NCBI GenBank assembly: GCA_015680685.1
Contig: MNCI01008086.1
Location: 1,253,139 to 1,294,442, forward strand
DNA length: 41,304 bases
Source: Gnetum montanum
Taxonomy: Eukaryota > Streptophyta > Gnetopsida > Gnetales > Gnetaceae
Direction: 5' to 3'
Shown here: piece after piece, positions 21,151 through 34,200 of the stretch
Layout of the letters: every line of letters begins with the position of its first letter
Numbering within the stretch: the first letter of the stretch is position 1
The notes under the pieces: model-generated
Seen by the model: the letters and a program-made list of their open reading frames with translations, nothing else
Databases searched by the model: none
Told to the model about the DNA's origin: nothing
Made by a program: the position numbers and the translations under genes

Positions 21151-21453
21151 TGTTAAAAAGTCAAAATAAAGTTAATCAACTTATCAAGATTAGTTGATTT
21201 TCTAAATCAATTAGGGTTTGATTTTGTGGATTAATTTACCAAAATTAGTTAATTCTCTAAATCAATTAGAGCATGATTTTGTGGATCAACTTACTGAAAT
21301 TAGTTGATTTTCAGAATTAATTTGTCACTTATTTTCTAAATTTCTTGTTACTTATTTAGTAAATTTTCTATAAATTTTTGTAATTGTTGATTCAAGATGA
21401 ATGAGAAAGTGAGAGAATATTTATTCAATCTTTTCTTCTCTCTTTTCTGTTCA
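21151..21453 (+). repeat. copia-2 3' LTR (303 bp)
   Basis: TGTTAAAAAGTC to CTGTTCA, partner of 9477-9756. It is longer through one more copy of the ATCAACTTAC..ATTAGTTGATT unit and is followed by the target duplication ATACT. Confidence 0.9.
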
Positions 21454-21458
21454 ATACT

Positions 21459-21650
21459 CAACCAATGTGTCTCTATTTTGACAATTAAGCAACTCTTCAC
21501 ATTGCAACCAATTCACTCTTCCATGAACAAACCAAACACCTTAAAATTAATGATCATATTGTCCATCAACAACTTTAGATTGGAACCATTTCTATTGCTT
21601 GTTCCTTCTCGACATCAAGTTGGTGGGTTTGTGTTTTGGATTCTTTCTAG
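21459..21650 (+). pseudogene. copia-1 RNase H, last piece
   Basis: Directly after the ATACT duplication the + strand resumes copia RNase H: QPMCLYFDN, a stop, ATLHIATNSLFHEQTKHLK and INDHIVHQQL. These match the conserved CDNQAALHIA..FHERTKHIEID motif. The frame then drifts into SFSTSSWW at the expected end of pol. Confidence 0.8.
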
Positions 21651-22226
21651 TGCGAAATAGTCACTTCTATCTCAAACCCATTTGTATAATATAGCAACTT
21701 CTTCTTATGTGTCTTTTTGTAAAATAGTAATTTCTGTATTGGAATATATTTGTACAAGTATAAATCTATGTATAATGCAAGGAATTGAGAGCAACTTGGT
21801 TGTTAAACAATCTTTTCAAATTCTAAATTTTTGCATGCACGGAAAAGATTGAAAATAGAATAAGAGAATACTAGTTTAGCAGGTAATCTACTTAGGCAAC
21901 TATATATCTGTGAAATATATTTGATTGGTAAATTAATCAAGTGATACTGTACAACGTTCCATCTGCTCGAGATGTGATGCAATGCACCTTTAAAATGATC
22001 ACGACTAAGACATGCTAATAATGAAGTAAAGGGTTTCTTTAATGAGAATCATGGGTGAATTTTGTCAATGGTACTGGGAAAAGCGGCATCGCACAATCAT
22101 AATATTAACAGCAGAACAATCACAATATAAAGATGATCTGCCCTGCTCGTGATGAGCCTTCTAAGCTGCGACAACGTGTTTTATAATTGCCGATATTGAC
22201 CACCCTTGATTAGTAAATAAGTAATG
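21651..22226. other. Probable copia-1 3' LTR remnant and 3' flank of the transporter gene
   Basis: About 21675-21830 is AT-rich with a TATAAAT-like stretch followed by AATGCAAGGAATTGAGAG, resembling the end of a copia LTR, but no second LTR is present for comparison. About 21840-22226 should include the 3' UTR of the - strand gene ending at 22227. No clear AATAAA signal was seen and no other gene is evident. Confidence 0.35.
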
Positions 22227-22270
22227 TCATGATGCCTTCGCTCTTGCAAACAGCACACCTGCGATCAGAC
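22227..22270 (-). CDS. GONST1: GONST exon 9 and stop
   Basis: Acceptor TATTTAG. Encodes LIAGVLFARAKAS and TGA at 22227-22229, the short basic cytosolic tail seen in the family. Confidence 0.92.
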
Positions 22271-25200
22271 CTAAATAAATCACAGGAAATGTAAGACAAC
22301 ATAATTATTGGATTTCACCCATCATTTAAGTTTAATAGGAAATGATCTAGAAGCGTAGAGAATTCTGTTTTAATAATTTTAAAACCAAATTGCTGGTATA
22401 TATAATATGCATCAAAAAATACAAAATGTGGCAGATTCCAGTACTCACCAAATAATATGCTTAATAGATTCCCAGTACTTGTTGACACATTGAATAGAAG
22501 GATTCCGGCAATGGATAGAGGAATTTTGTTAAGGGATCCCACAAGACTACAATAAATCACACACAAAAGCATTTGGAATCAGGCCTATGTATGAACATAT
22601 GTTTTTTTGCTATGAATACATTAAAAGAAACTAAAAATTTCCAGGACTTCCATCCTTGCTGTTCCAACCAAACATTTTTCAAGAATCTATACTAGTTTAG
22701 GAAGACTAAAATCCTATACTAATTTACTCTGCAGGTAAAAGCCTTGTGAGGCTTTCTAAACTTTCTGATAAAACAATGAAAACTACAAACAGAAATCAAA
22801 AAAATGTTAACATTTTTTCAGTTAAATCCTAATGGAAAGCCTAAATTTTATTTTCATATTTGAGTCACATGTGAAGTATCCTTATGTTCTTTTTAAGTTC
22901 TTCTAAAGTATCATGTTATATGTATTAAGGTCTACCTGTAGTCAAATTGTTTCAAGTTCTCACCACCCAAGAGAGAGAGGGAAATAGGAAGAAGAAAAAA
23001 ATTATGTTCATGTTAGTGTCTCACAAACTTAGTGTCATGTGTGATAGTCTTTATTTCAGTAGTTTCCCATGGCCTCCCAATCATATCGAGAGACTTGTAT
23101 ATCCAATTGTTCATGCATGAAAATGTATAAAATGAAGCCAACTCATGTAATTGGGATAAGGCTAGGAAGATGACAATGACAACAATAACTAAATTGATTA
23201 CTTTTCTTCTTCTTCTTCTTCTTAATATTGTTAGTTTCACATGGCCTCCCAATCATATTGAGAGACTTGTATGTCCAATTGTTCATGCATGAAAATGTGT
23301 AAAATGAAGCCAACCTCATGTAATTAGGATAAGGCTAGGAAGATGACAAGCACAACAACTAAATTGATTACTTTTCTTCTTCTTCTTTATTTTCTTCTTC
23401 TTCTTTATGTTGTTGAACGGGGTGGGGGTTGGAACCCCAAAATAATTGTAATATAGGTACACCCAGGATATACAATCCAATTACAACTTTATAACTCAGC
23501 ATACATCCCAAGTATAACAGATATATCTAATATTCATGTAGTTTGAACATTTCTTCTATATAATAACTTTGCTCCAACATTAGATTAGTAGCTTAAATAA
23601 TTCATACAAAGTTTTACTGAGATTTGTGATTTTCTTTTGAAGAAGTTTGTTTCACAGCATTCTAATAATGTATGGTACTCATCTGCTACTACTTGTACTA
23701 GGTACAAATAGTATATTCTATCCCCATGTCATACACTATTCCATCTTACAGTTTTAACTCAAAGGTGGTGTAATCCTATTCCTACTCAACTAATTAAGGT
23801 AACAAGTCTAGTAATTAATGTTTACATGAATATAGAAATAGCTACACTCAACTGCTTCATCATGTATGCCAACTCTAATACTATTTTCAATAAAATTGAA
23901 TCTTCATTTGGTTTTATGCTTCATTTTGATATCTCTCCAAAACCTTCTCTTTAACAATTTTTTGAGCCTGTTTTGAATTAATTATTGCATCTGAGTTTTC
24001 AATACCCTTTTTTTGTATCCATAGTTTTTTCATCATCTCTCCTAAGATCTTATTGCTATGTTTATTATTCAAAAAAATATTAAGAATTAATATATTGTCT
24101 CACCTTCAAATGGTAACATATTAGCTTCTAATGCATGTATGTGAAACTTGAATTCTAGCCTTCATTTCATCCAACAAGAACTGTTTTTGAAGATTTTCTG
24201 TTTTCTTTCAAGGTTCTTGACCAAGTCTTGGACACCTAACTACACACCTATAGAATATGGTAAGTTGCACAATTATTTAAAATAGATTTTTTCAAATTTA
24301 TTATGTCCAAATACTATGATTTATGTGTGTTCGTTGTGTATAAATCCTTCCAATCTAATGTAATACAAGAAACCATTCTCATGATCCTCTTTATTCCACC
24401 GAATTGAAATGAACTATTATAGTAACATGGATATCTAATGCAACTTTTACGAATTGTTGTCTACATGACACTAACCTAAACATGTATTTTCATCATGCTT
24501 TCAGCTTGCACCTATGGGGTTTCAACCTTGAACCTAATGGTTATAAGCAAAATATTTTGACCAGAACAAAAAAAATTTCTCATTCCCCATATTTTGGGTA
24601 GTGGAGCACAATCCCAATGGATGGGAACTCCAACTAGACACCAATAATTAAAAACTCGGAAAATTAAAAAAGTTGACAAAAGTTCAGGAAAAAGTCATCT
24701 AAAAAAAATCAGCAATATACAAAATAAAAACATTTTTGATAACAAATTATAGGAAATACAAAATAAAAGCAGAAAACACAATTAAGTGGACATAAAAATA
24801 ATAATTCCTACATAAGACTACGAGTATGACATAATGTGTACAAGTTCCTTCATCCTTCCACTACCAACATATGTTCAATATGTTATTAACATAAAATATT
24901 ACAGTATTCTGTTTTAGCATAACCTTTGTAATTCTTCACTAATTTTTTATGTAAAAAACTAAAATGTTTTTTAACTAAAACATTACATTATTTTCCAATG
25001 ATTGATATCATTAGCCATCTACATGCAAAAACTCTCAACTCTATTAAGTTAAAGTAGTGGTATTAACAGAACAATAAAATAGAAAATTAATATAATCATT
25101 TCACATGTAAACATACTTAATTTGCATGCATAAAGAAGGATATTCAAGATTTTGGTGTTAGTACTTATTTGGCTCCTAATAGAAACAAATTGTAGAAAAT

Positions 25201-28200
25201 AATTCATATAGTCATCCCTATGTAACTAAGATAAAGGCTAGGATGACATCATGATGATAATCAGTTCATACTGTTATAAATTATTAAGTTGGTTAAAAAA
25301 TTTAAAATGAAACTTATCTTAGAACCTTGTGATAATCATAAACATTTGGTAAAATATAAGAAATTGTTTTAGAAAAGATAATTTTGATGCTATTGGAAAA
25401 CTGTGACTGAAAACATCGGGAAGTAATGAAGCCTTTTTCCCGCTGAAAAAGTCAAAAAGTTTTCATTAATTTGGCTATTTTTCACCGACTTTTTAATCAC
25501 AGCCAGACACCAACTACCTCAGGTGGTTAAAAAAATCTTAGCAATTGTTAGGAAACATATTTGTGGCACAGAGATCTCATGTAAAGGTGTAGTTACAAGC
25601 TTTAGTTTAATTATGGAAGAAAATAATAGAAATAAAACTTCCCAAAATAATTGAATTTTAATTGTTAAACACTAACATATTTTTTGTTTCAACATTAGAA
25701 ATCATTATATTTTAATACAACATGATTTTTTTAAATTGCAGGTGTGGTTGGTTTTTTTGTTTTTGCAGAAAATTCTAACTGAGCTTATGGAAGGATTTTT
25801 TATATATTTTAATTGAATTTTATGTTCGCATTCCACATGCATATCCCCTTGCTCCCCCGAAACAACCCATGTTCTGTTCCAGCACTCTCACATTTACGTG
25901 TTTCCAACCAATGTGAAACATAGGTATTAACCATTAAGTTAAAGTTCACCCACAATGTTGGGACATGTTATTGTTGCTGCCCTAACAACACTAAACTAAG
26001 GGAAAAAAATTTTAGGTTTCTTACTAGAAAATGTCAGATGCTGTTACTAGTAACCCTTAAACCAAAACATTCATAAGAAAGCCGTTGCTAGGGTTGTGGG
26101 AACAACGTTTCATCTCAAGTTGCAAACGTACAATTGTTGTTCCGTTTTATAGTACATTCAAAATTGGCTTCCTTCTTGTATTTGAGAAAATCATAAAACA
26201 GGCCTAAGGAAATTTATCGACACCAGATAAATATATAGGATCTCTTTCACTCAGCTCCAAACACTGAATTAGGAACCAACCATTTTGACACATGCAGAAA
26301 TGAGAAGTCGTATTGACATGTTAAATGTCGCTAGAGATATTTTGGGACCTCTATCTTATGGCACTTGTATTAAAGAAAGATCCACAAAATACTTTTGAAG
26401 GCAAAGAAGCCTCACCTATAAGTTGTGGGACCAGTCTGGTGCAAGAACCACATTGATGTGAAACTGATGGCAAGACCCAGCAATCCACTCAAAGTTATAA
26501 CCATCCAAAATGTTGGCAACCTTATCAAAGGCCTGCATAAAATCAAAATATAAATCACCATGAGCTTTAGAAGCATGCCTTTTTATATGAAAAATATCAT
26601 ACTTTTAAAAGAAGAAGCTGGGTAGTATGTAAAAAATAGTTGAGCATTAAATACATTAAAAGGTTAACTGTTATAAAATGAGAAATCCTAAGCAATCTCA
26701 TGCAATGCCAAGTACCAAATTTTGCATATGGCCATAGTTCAATTGAAATAGACTTATCAAGTATGATGCATTTATTACATAATAAAATCTCATTTCATAA
26801 GGTTCCATTATAACAATAAAGTTACTATCTGTAATGACACACATTAGAAACCTGGTAAGCCCTTGAAGAAAAAAGGGATTTTCAGGAAACCTCTCAAGCC
26901 CACCTATTTTCAAGATTTATTAAATGAAGAATTTCCAAGAGAAAACATCTAAGAAGAAAACCAAATTTTGGTTTCATTAATGAAGTTTCTTTCTTCGAGG
27001 GGAAGACAGCCTTATCTAAGATGAAAAATGGAAAAGCTATTGGACCATGTAACATTCCTATTGAAGCTTAGAAAGCATTGGGAAAGTTTTATGGCTGTCA
27101 CAATTATTTAACCATCCTATACAATAACAAGGCTCTATGCAATAAAAGAATCCCAATAACAAGGTCCTACATCTATGAAGGGTTATTGAGATGGAATGAA
27201 GGGTATTGCTCTATGTTCCTTTTTGCAAAAGCTCCAAGCCTTTTTGTGGCCACCATATAGTCAGTACAAAATGCAAGATCCCAGAAAAAAAAATCATTCT
27301 AGCAATTGCTGACCTTGTTGCCAGTGTTCACTGAACTTTTGGAGACGAGCTATTAGCCTCTAGCAGTTGTAGCAATGGTGTTCCCAGCCTGTGCTATTGG
27401 TCCATAAAAAGATCCCACAATTTATGGCACAAATGTTTGCTAAAGTACATGGGTCCCCTGTACTAATACATAAGCCATTTGTTCAGTTTTCATATTGGGA
27501 TTCAAATTGCAGAATGTGTGGCTACCTGTGATAGTTCCCGCTCTCTACCCTGGAGCTATATTATAGACTAAACAGTTTGAAAGAGCTAAAGATATCGTGC
27601 TTCATGTTTTGCAAAAGCTCTTTTTTTAGTCAGTCAAAACCGATTAAATTAACTGTTAAATTATTCTTTACATATTTGATTGAATATAAATTAAAACGTC
27701 CCACTTCTGGGCTGCTTAAAACCAGAACAATTAAACTAAATAAAATAACATCCACACATTTGGGTATATATACCCTCCTTGTATGCGCCTCATTTCTTAC
27801 TACTATAATGAATTTAGTACTAAGCCAAAACTTGCATGGTTTCATGGTCTGAGAAACAACGTAATGGACATTTGCTAATAGATTGTTTGAGAAATTTCCT
27901 TACTGAAGGGCAGTATTAATTCCAACTGCAAACACCATCAAGATCAATTATGTTGACTATCATCGTCGTTGTCATCATCCTAGCCTTCTCCTAACAGCAT
28001 GACCTCTATACCTCTATTAACAGCTGAATGTTTATCTATTTACAATTTTTCATATCATCTTTAATTGTTTTTTTTCCCATATCTTTTTTTATCTTATTCT
28101 TGAATGCTTTCCTAGAAATCAATCATGTTGACTCTATCTAAAGATACCTTGGAAAACCTCCTTAACAGCCACCCTAGCACTTGCAAGTTGTCCAACATTC

Positions 28201-31200
28201 ACAGGTGCCTGTATACCGTCTTAGTTATTAATGTGTGCTCTATATCGCAGAAGATCAAGGTTTTGGTCAGACAAAAGGTGGTTCGTCTACACCCTGATAA
28301 GGCCCACCACCTAACCTTTAAGGAAAGGGACACTAGATAGGCCAAGCTACATATATTAACGAGGCTTTCAATCTCATCAGGTCTGAAAATGAACAGGGGA
28401 TCATGGATCAACTTCACGGGTAGAAAATGCCTCAGTCTATTTGTTTAACTCTTCCGTATAGCTGATGGGTACTTTCAGATTTTGTAAGAGGCTTCTGTTA
28501 TTAGTTTCGTGGATTGCAGGGACCTTGGCGCCAGTCTGTGGGGCCTCTTAAAATGACAGGAAATTTGGTTTATGTTGTTCTGCCTTTATTGTTCTCTTGG
28601 GGGATATCCTCTAACCAGGGTCGTTTTTATTTCATGCGGTTTCTATTTTGCATATACTGGCCGGTTGTAACTGTTTTGTTCTGTGCATAATAAAATCCCG
28701 ACCCTTCTCAAAGAAAAGACACTGCTCCATCAAGACAGGAAAATTTTCTTTCGGATATTTAAGCATCAAAACTAAAACATTGCAATGATGAAGTCATTTT
28801 ACATAGTATAGAATTTTCCAATTATTGTATATTTCCTTCCCAGTGATAGAAATACATATAAGAGACATAAGAATTACGAACAATAATGGCTTACAGAAAT
28901 ACAACTTACGTTTCATATATATACTTCCATTCACTGAATAGAATTATGAAAAAAAGTCCTAATGGCAACGACAAGCAATTATTGAGAAATGCCATTGAAA
29001 TCTCATTAAGGTTTCCAGATTTTGTAGCCTGCTTTGCCACATCCATGAGCTTCCGTAGTGTGAGCTGATGACATTGTTAAAAGAAAACAAAAGGATAACA
29101 TTTTAGTTTTCATTTTAGAGAAAGAAATTTAGATTCGAAGATACAAAAAGGCTACAAATGTAATCTAAAATTTGTACTTCGTAATTAGGAAACCATTTTT
29201 CCAAAAAAAAAAAAAAACTGTGTTTTCCTACTCATTCTTAAAGTATCACAAACAAAAACAAAAACAAAAAAACTTTGAAACTTTGATTAGGACAGGAACA
29301 CACAATATGTTCAGCCATCCATCAGAAAAATAATTGCAACTACAGAGAACAAAAATTGTTGAAGTGATCTCTTTTTCTCCTTGTATCCTAATTAATGCCA
29401 ATAGTTATATTTTGCTCTAATGGAAGTTTACATTTTGCTTTGTTTATTCTTCTGTAAATGAAATTATCTTTTTGGTGATCCGGTCACTATAGATTCAGGA
29501 TGTCCATTTGATTAAAAAAAATAATTAGCTAGAATTCTGTAAATCAGACTATTTAATTGGAAAGTGGCAATCGTTCAAAAGTTTTTTAACAAGGTGTCAA
29601 AAACATTAGCAAAATTTACCCTAAAGTGGGATAAGAAAGGCTTAAAATTATAAGCTCAAAAAATGGTAATACAATTCATTTGAAAATGAAAAACAAAAAA
29701 GAGAGTAGTGACATAATCCTTATGCTTTTTCAAGTCAATGAAAATTGCAAAATCATATATAAGTTCCTCCTCTTGTCTAAACATCTTTATGAGTAATCTT
29801 AACAAGAGAATAACTATGGTCAAACTTCCTCACATGTTTCCAAATTGGTTTTCCAATTGAGTTAATAATTTACCCAAACATTGCTCCGTTACTTATTTGC
29901 ATAGCTTCAGCTTGTAACTTGTAAGTTGAATTCTGCTATGGTTGCCACAATTTTAGACATTTACTTTGTTCTGGTGAGTTGGAATCATGATGCGCATTCA
30001 TCATTCCTCAAGCGTTCTTATTAGTATCTTATCAGAAAGTTAGCTGTAAAGTGGTATGATAGTACACTCACATGACAGTTATTTGTTATTAAGCCAGCTT
30101 GTTAGCTAGATATTTTCTATAGTTTAAAAAATTGAACTAGATCAGGAAATTAGGGACGTCTTGCATTAATCAGAATCACAAAAATCAGCATGGTTACCAG
30201 AACCGACATGAAACAGACTAAGAATGGCTAACACTTCCAGTTTCACAAGCTTAAAATTCCTAAACACAGCAGCGAGTTCACATTTCCAAAAACTACGAAA
30301 ATTGGAGAGTAAAATTATTAAAATTGGATATATAATATTGGAAACTAATGAAATTTTAAGGGGGGAAAACAGATACGGGACCTCCTGCATTGATTGGATC
30401 GTAGAAATCAGCAAATAAAATGGGCAGAACTGAATATAAAATCTCCAAAATCAATAAAACTTTTATACAAAAAAAAGCTTCAGTTTATTGTTTCTGTTTT
30501 TGTTTTCTTGAATTTTTTCAATCAGGATTTTTATTTCTTTTTCTTCAAAATCTCAAATATAATGGAATAATTTTTAAAGGGAAAATATAACTGCATATCA
30601 CTGTAGTTAATGGTAGAGAAAAGAAAATCCAGATAAGAGCTACATCTTTGATTAATCACAGGAACTACGATTAGTCACAGATTTTACAATCTCTTCCATA
30701 CTGCAAGATTTCCATTTAAAATCTGAACCTTTACTCTCTTTATCTTTCTAAAGATTCCTCATTTCAACTATATAAATTCAATCACTCATCCAACATGCCA
30801 ATGACATGTGTTGGCATAACCTAGAAGAAACTCTGATGACCCTTTTTGTTGTGTTTTCTACTCAAAGATTCGTTAATGCTTTTTCAGGTGTCCCTAAAAT
30901 CCTCATATTGTTCACAAGAATCAACTAAATGTTCAAACCTACACAATTTCACCATAGAATTAGTGCATCTACCAATTGATTGGAAGTACAGTTCTTATGC
31001 TTTATAACAAAGTTACATTCTTGCCATTTCTCTACCTGTTTTTCTTTATTAGCACTTATCATGCTGGTTTTGAATATTGTAGTGCTTTATCGAAAAAAGG
31101 TACAAAATCTTTCTGCAAAAGATAATGTCTCCGATTGTTTATCGCTTGAATAATTGCATAGAGTTCCTTCTCATAGACTGAATATTTCTTTTTTGTTTCA

Positions 31201-34200
31201 TTTAACTTCTGTGCTAAAAAATGCCATCGGTTTTTATAGCTTGAATAATTGCATAAAGTTCCACCTTTTTTCTGGGATTTAAGTCCTTTCAGCTGCTGCT
31301 CGAATGAGTTCCAAATTGTCCCACACCACACCAGGCTTCCTTGAGGGATAACTTGGATCAGGAGGCCACATCGTCCCCCACACGGGGTTCCCCAGTAGGA
31401 GCAAGCTCCATACATGCTCTTAAGAGAGCACCTGACCCCACCAAGTTGTTTTAGTTGCAGAATGATTCTTGTAAGTTTTTAACTATAAACTCCTTCAATT
31501 TACATAAGAAAATTAATATTGAAATATCTTAGCTGCACCCATGTGGAGACCCTAGGGATATACTAGCTGGAAGATAACTACTGCTAATTCTTTTACACAG
31601 TTTTCTTTTTTCTTTTTTCTCAAATGTATCATTGTAAGCCACTGGAATTGAACCTGAACATGTAGGATGTAAATGGCAAGCCTTAACAATGAGCTATACT
31701 TCACTGATTATACCATGTGTATATAGCCTTCCAAGTACTATGTTTTTGTTATAAATTCTTTTTGCTGGTTGAGGCTGTGTATAAATACTTGCTAGGAAAT
31801 TGTGCATGAAAAAAACTTCAGATTAGAAAACGAAAAAATGATGAACTTAAAATTTTTTATAACAACTAATTAAATTCTTTCAATCTGATGTTACTAATCA
31901 AAATTTTAAAAAACTAAAATTAGCATACTTACCGAGTATGATGCTGTTAGAAAACAATTTAGAATCTGCCAGGAATAACCCACTGCATGAAATTGCATAT
32001 CTGTAACTCCTCCACAAAATGCAGAGATAATCTAATAAAAACATCCAATTTTCAGGACAAATACTACACAATTCAACAATATAATGGCAATGTAAGGAAA
32101 CATGCATCCACTATCAACAACCATAAACTCTCACATCAAGTGGTTGAAAAGTTACAATTCCTTCAAACGAATGGAAATAACAATTATCCATTTCATTATA
32201 ATTTTATGGTAAATTAACTAATTAAGCCTCGTGAAAAAATTGAAAAGTCAAAATATATTTCTGAATTTGCATACATGAAATTTCATGAGAACTGAATTTT
32301 ATGGATGATTATATAGACCCCTGACATGTCCATTCACACATTTTAATGCCTACTTTCATCATTTGGGATAAATAGATTCAATACCATCAAAAAGAGAGCA
32401 GCCCAAACTTTGCCACTATGACACTTCCTGAAAAGATAGATCTCCCCCAAAGCAGTAACAAGATTTGCCGCATTTTTCAAGATGCTCACCATGGCAACAT
32501 TTATATGTTGCAAACTGCAAAAATACAAATCTTGAACCAGTCAGTCAAAGCTTACCACCAAAAAAAATAAAAATCAAATATCCTGAATACATTAAAATTC
32601 AATTTTGAGAAACAGTCATTTTAAAAAACACATGTTCAAGATAGCAGGTAAAATAAAAAAATGATATTACTGCAAAGAAAGCATGCATTTAAACGTAGAA
32701 TAACCCCAAAGGAAGGCTTATGGCAAAACCATCATTCCATCCCAAGCATAATTAACAATAATAATTAATTTTCTCATCAATACATAGATTGTTACATTTC
32801 TTCATCTATCTATCCCCAAAACATTTTTTAAATTTTGTTTTCACAGTTTCAGGCTGAAAGACATGATGTTCTACCACTTCCCGTTAATTTGAAAAGAAAA
32901 TGATGGCATATCACTGTAATTATTCTTGTTAATGGAAATATTTGTTATCTATACAATTACATATTGTGGACCTCCAAGCAAAAAGTTTCAAACAGTAAAG
33001 GTAACTGTGTCCTTCCTTCACAGTGTTTGCATGTTAAGAAACAACAAAAAACAAAAAAATATTATAACAAACCTGTAAATACTCGTAAGCAACATCCCAA
33101 CAAATATTATATTGACTGGAGACCAAACTCGAATGAGCTTCCAGGTAAGTGGCTCAGTTGTTATCATTCCAAAGAATCTCAAGCATAATATAACCGTCAC
33201 AGAGACCAGATTCTACAAACATGAAAAGAGATGGTTTTCAACAAGCTGCATAAGAATTCAGTTATCTAGAAGGAACATATGCACAATCCAATAGATCAGC
33301 ACCTGATATACCATAAGTGATATTCCAGCTTCAAAATGATAGCTTGACAGAACAATCTTGTTAAGCAGAATCATACTGCAAGATGAGATGCAGTATGACA
33401 ATCCTGAAAAAAGAGCTTGATTTCGTTTAATTAAGCCATGTTCTTCTGATCTTAGATCAATATTTTCTTCCTCGGTCCTATAATCCAAATCAATAGTGTG
33501 ATCATATAATGATTGCAGCTTTGACACCATCCTGCCAAAAAAATGCAATATAAAATATAAAATTTGCAAGAACATTGCAGAAAAGCAGAAACAAATATCC
33601 TTGGGAAGTAATTAGATCACTAGGGAAGTCTCAAATTTAAAATCTATTAACAAAACCTTAGAGGTAAAAAAAGCCATATGACTTCAGATATAGAATAAAG
33701 TCAATAAACCATGATAAGATTTATGAGTTGAACAAAACAACGCAAAATGGATATAAACAGGGGAAAATTCTTTGACCTCTGCAACTTGTTTAATAAAGGA
33801 CAACAATGTAGAATTTCCATGCTTTCCTTTCTGTTTTCCCTGAAAATTTCTGTATTAACTATGCTTAGCCAATAGAGTGTATTCTATGCACACATTCTTA
33901 CAATATACTACCAATAGGCCAATGACATTAGAGCTTAAGCGTAAAGAATTAGGCAAGCAAAGCAAAGGTTCCATGTTTGGAACATCACAAAGGCATACGG
34001 GTGCACAAAGTGCATAGAAAGTTTGTTAGGGACAAAAAATTACTTTTTAACACTGTTGCACTCAATAATACATAAACATCCAAACTGACAGTCAAAGACA
34101 TATGTGATATATCAAAAATGCCATAGAATAACAAAACATGCTGAGGTACGATGTAATAACCCTAGAAAAAACAAAAGCGTCAACTTTACTCGCTACTTTT

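Larger units (their letters stand above)
9477..21453 (+). mobile_element. copia-2: complete Ty1/copia element interrupted by G2
   Basis: A Ty1/copia element on the + strand with LTRs 9477-9756 and 21151-21453 (TGTTA...TTCA), an initiator-Met PBS, a purine tract and the 5-bp target duplication ATACT (9472-9476 and 21454-21458). Removing the nested G2 (12055-19002 with one target duplication) leaves about 5 kb, normal for the superfamily. Domain order is gag, zinc knuckle, protease, integrase, RT, RNase H. All are degraded. It inserted into copia-1 RNase H and was later hit by G2. Confidence 0.92.
1528..21650 (+). mobile_element. copia-1: old Ty1/copia element split by nested insertions (envelope of three pieces)
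   Basis: Three separated pieces read as one Ty1/copia pol 3' region on the + strand. RT occupies 1528-1773 and 2027-2253, RNase H resumes at 9206, and RNase H continues at 21459. The breaks coincide exactly with target-site duplications: TAA around the MITE, ACAAG around the gypsy element at 2254-9205, and ATACT around copia-2 at 9477-21453. Gag, protease, integrase and the 5' LTR are not in the window, and several stops and frameshifts are present. It is therefore the oldest layer of the nest. Everything between the pieces belongs to younger elements. Confidence 0.85.
22547..26415 (-). other. GONST1: GONST intron 7 (3869 bp)
   Basis: An AT-rich intron with no gene inside. It holds a 172-bp tandem duplication (23061-23413), a possible fold-back (25401-25503), poly-A/T stretches and many short ORFs without recognisable content. 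Confidence 0.85.
26533..28909 (-). other. GONST1: GONST intron 6 (2377 bp)
   Basis: Contains a LINE RT fragment (26980-27155) and a possible LINE-type 3' end (28500-28700), both on the + strand, antisense to the gene. No complete ORF of interest; the rest is AT-rich. Confidence 0.8.
29065..31932 (-). other. GONST1: GONST intron 5 (2868 bp)
   Basis: An AT-rich intron carrying a gypsy RNase H fragment (31062-31262), an unassigned GC-richer block (31300-31445) and a tRNA-derived SINE-like sequence (31600-31715). A poly-A run lies at about 29202-29216. No other coding sequence was recognised. Confidence 0.8.

Noticed and set aside
22315-22448. Continuation of exon 8 into the ORF tail EYWNLPHFVFF
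   Set aside because: The GTGAGT donor at 22443-22448 precedes it, and the conserved C-terminus FARAK is found in a separate exon at 22227-22270.
31263-31415. Upstream half of the 118-codon ORF over the gypsy RNase H fragment
   Set aside because: The residues before the RNase H part come from an unrelated GC-rich block and from an out-of-frame duplicate; no domain.
31640-31700. Functional tRNA gene
   Set aside because: A and B boxes are present, but stems do not pair well and an A-rich tail follows, favouring a SINE fragment.
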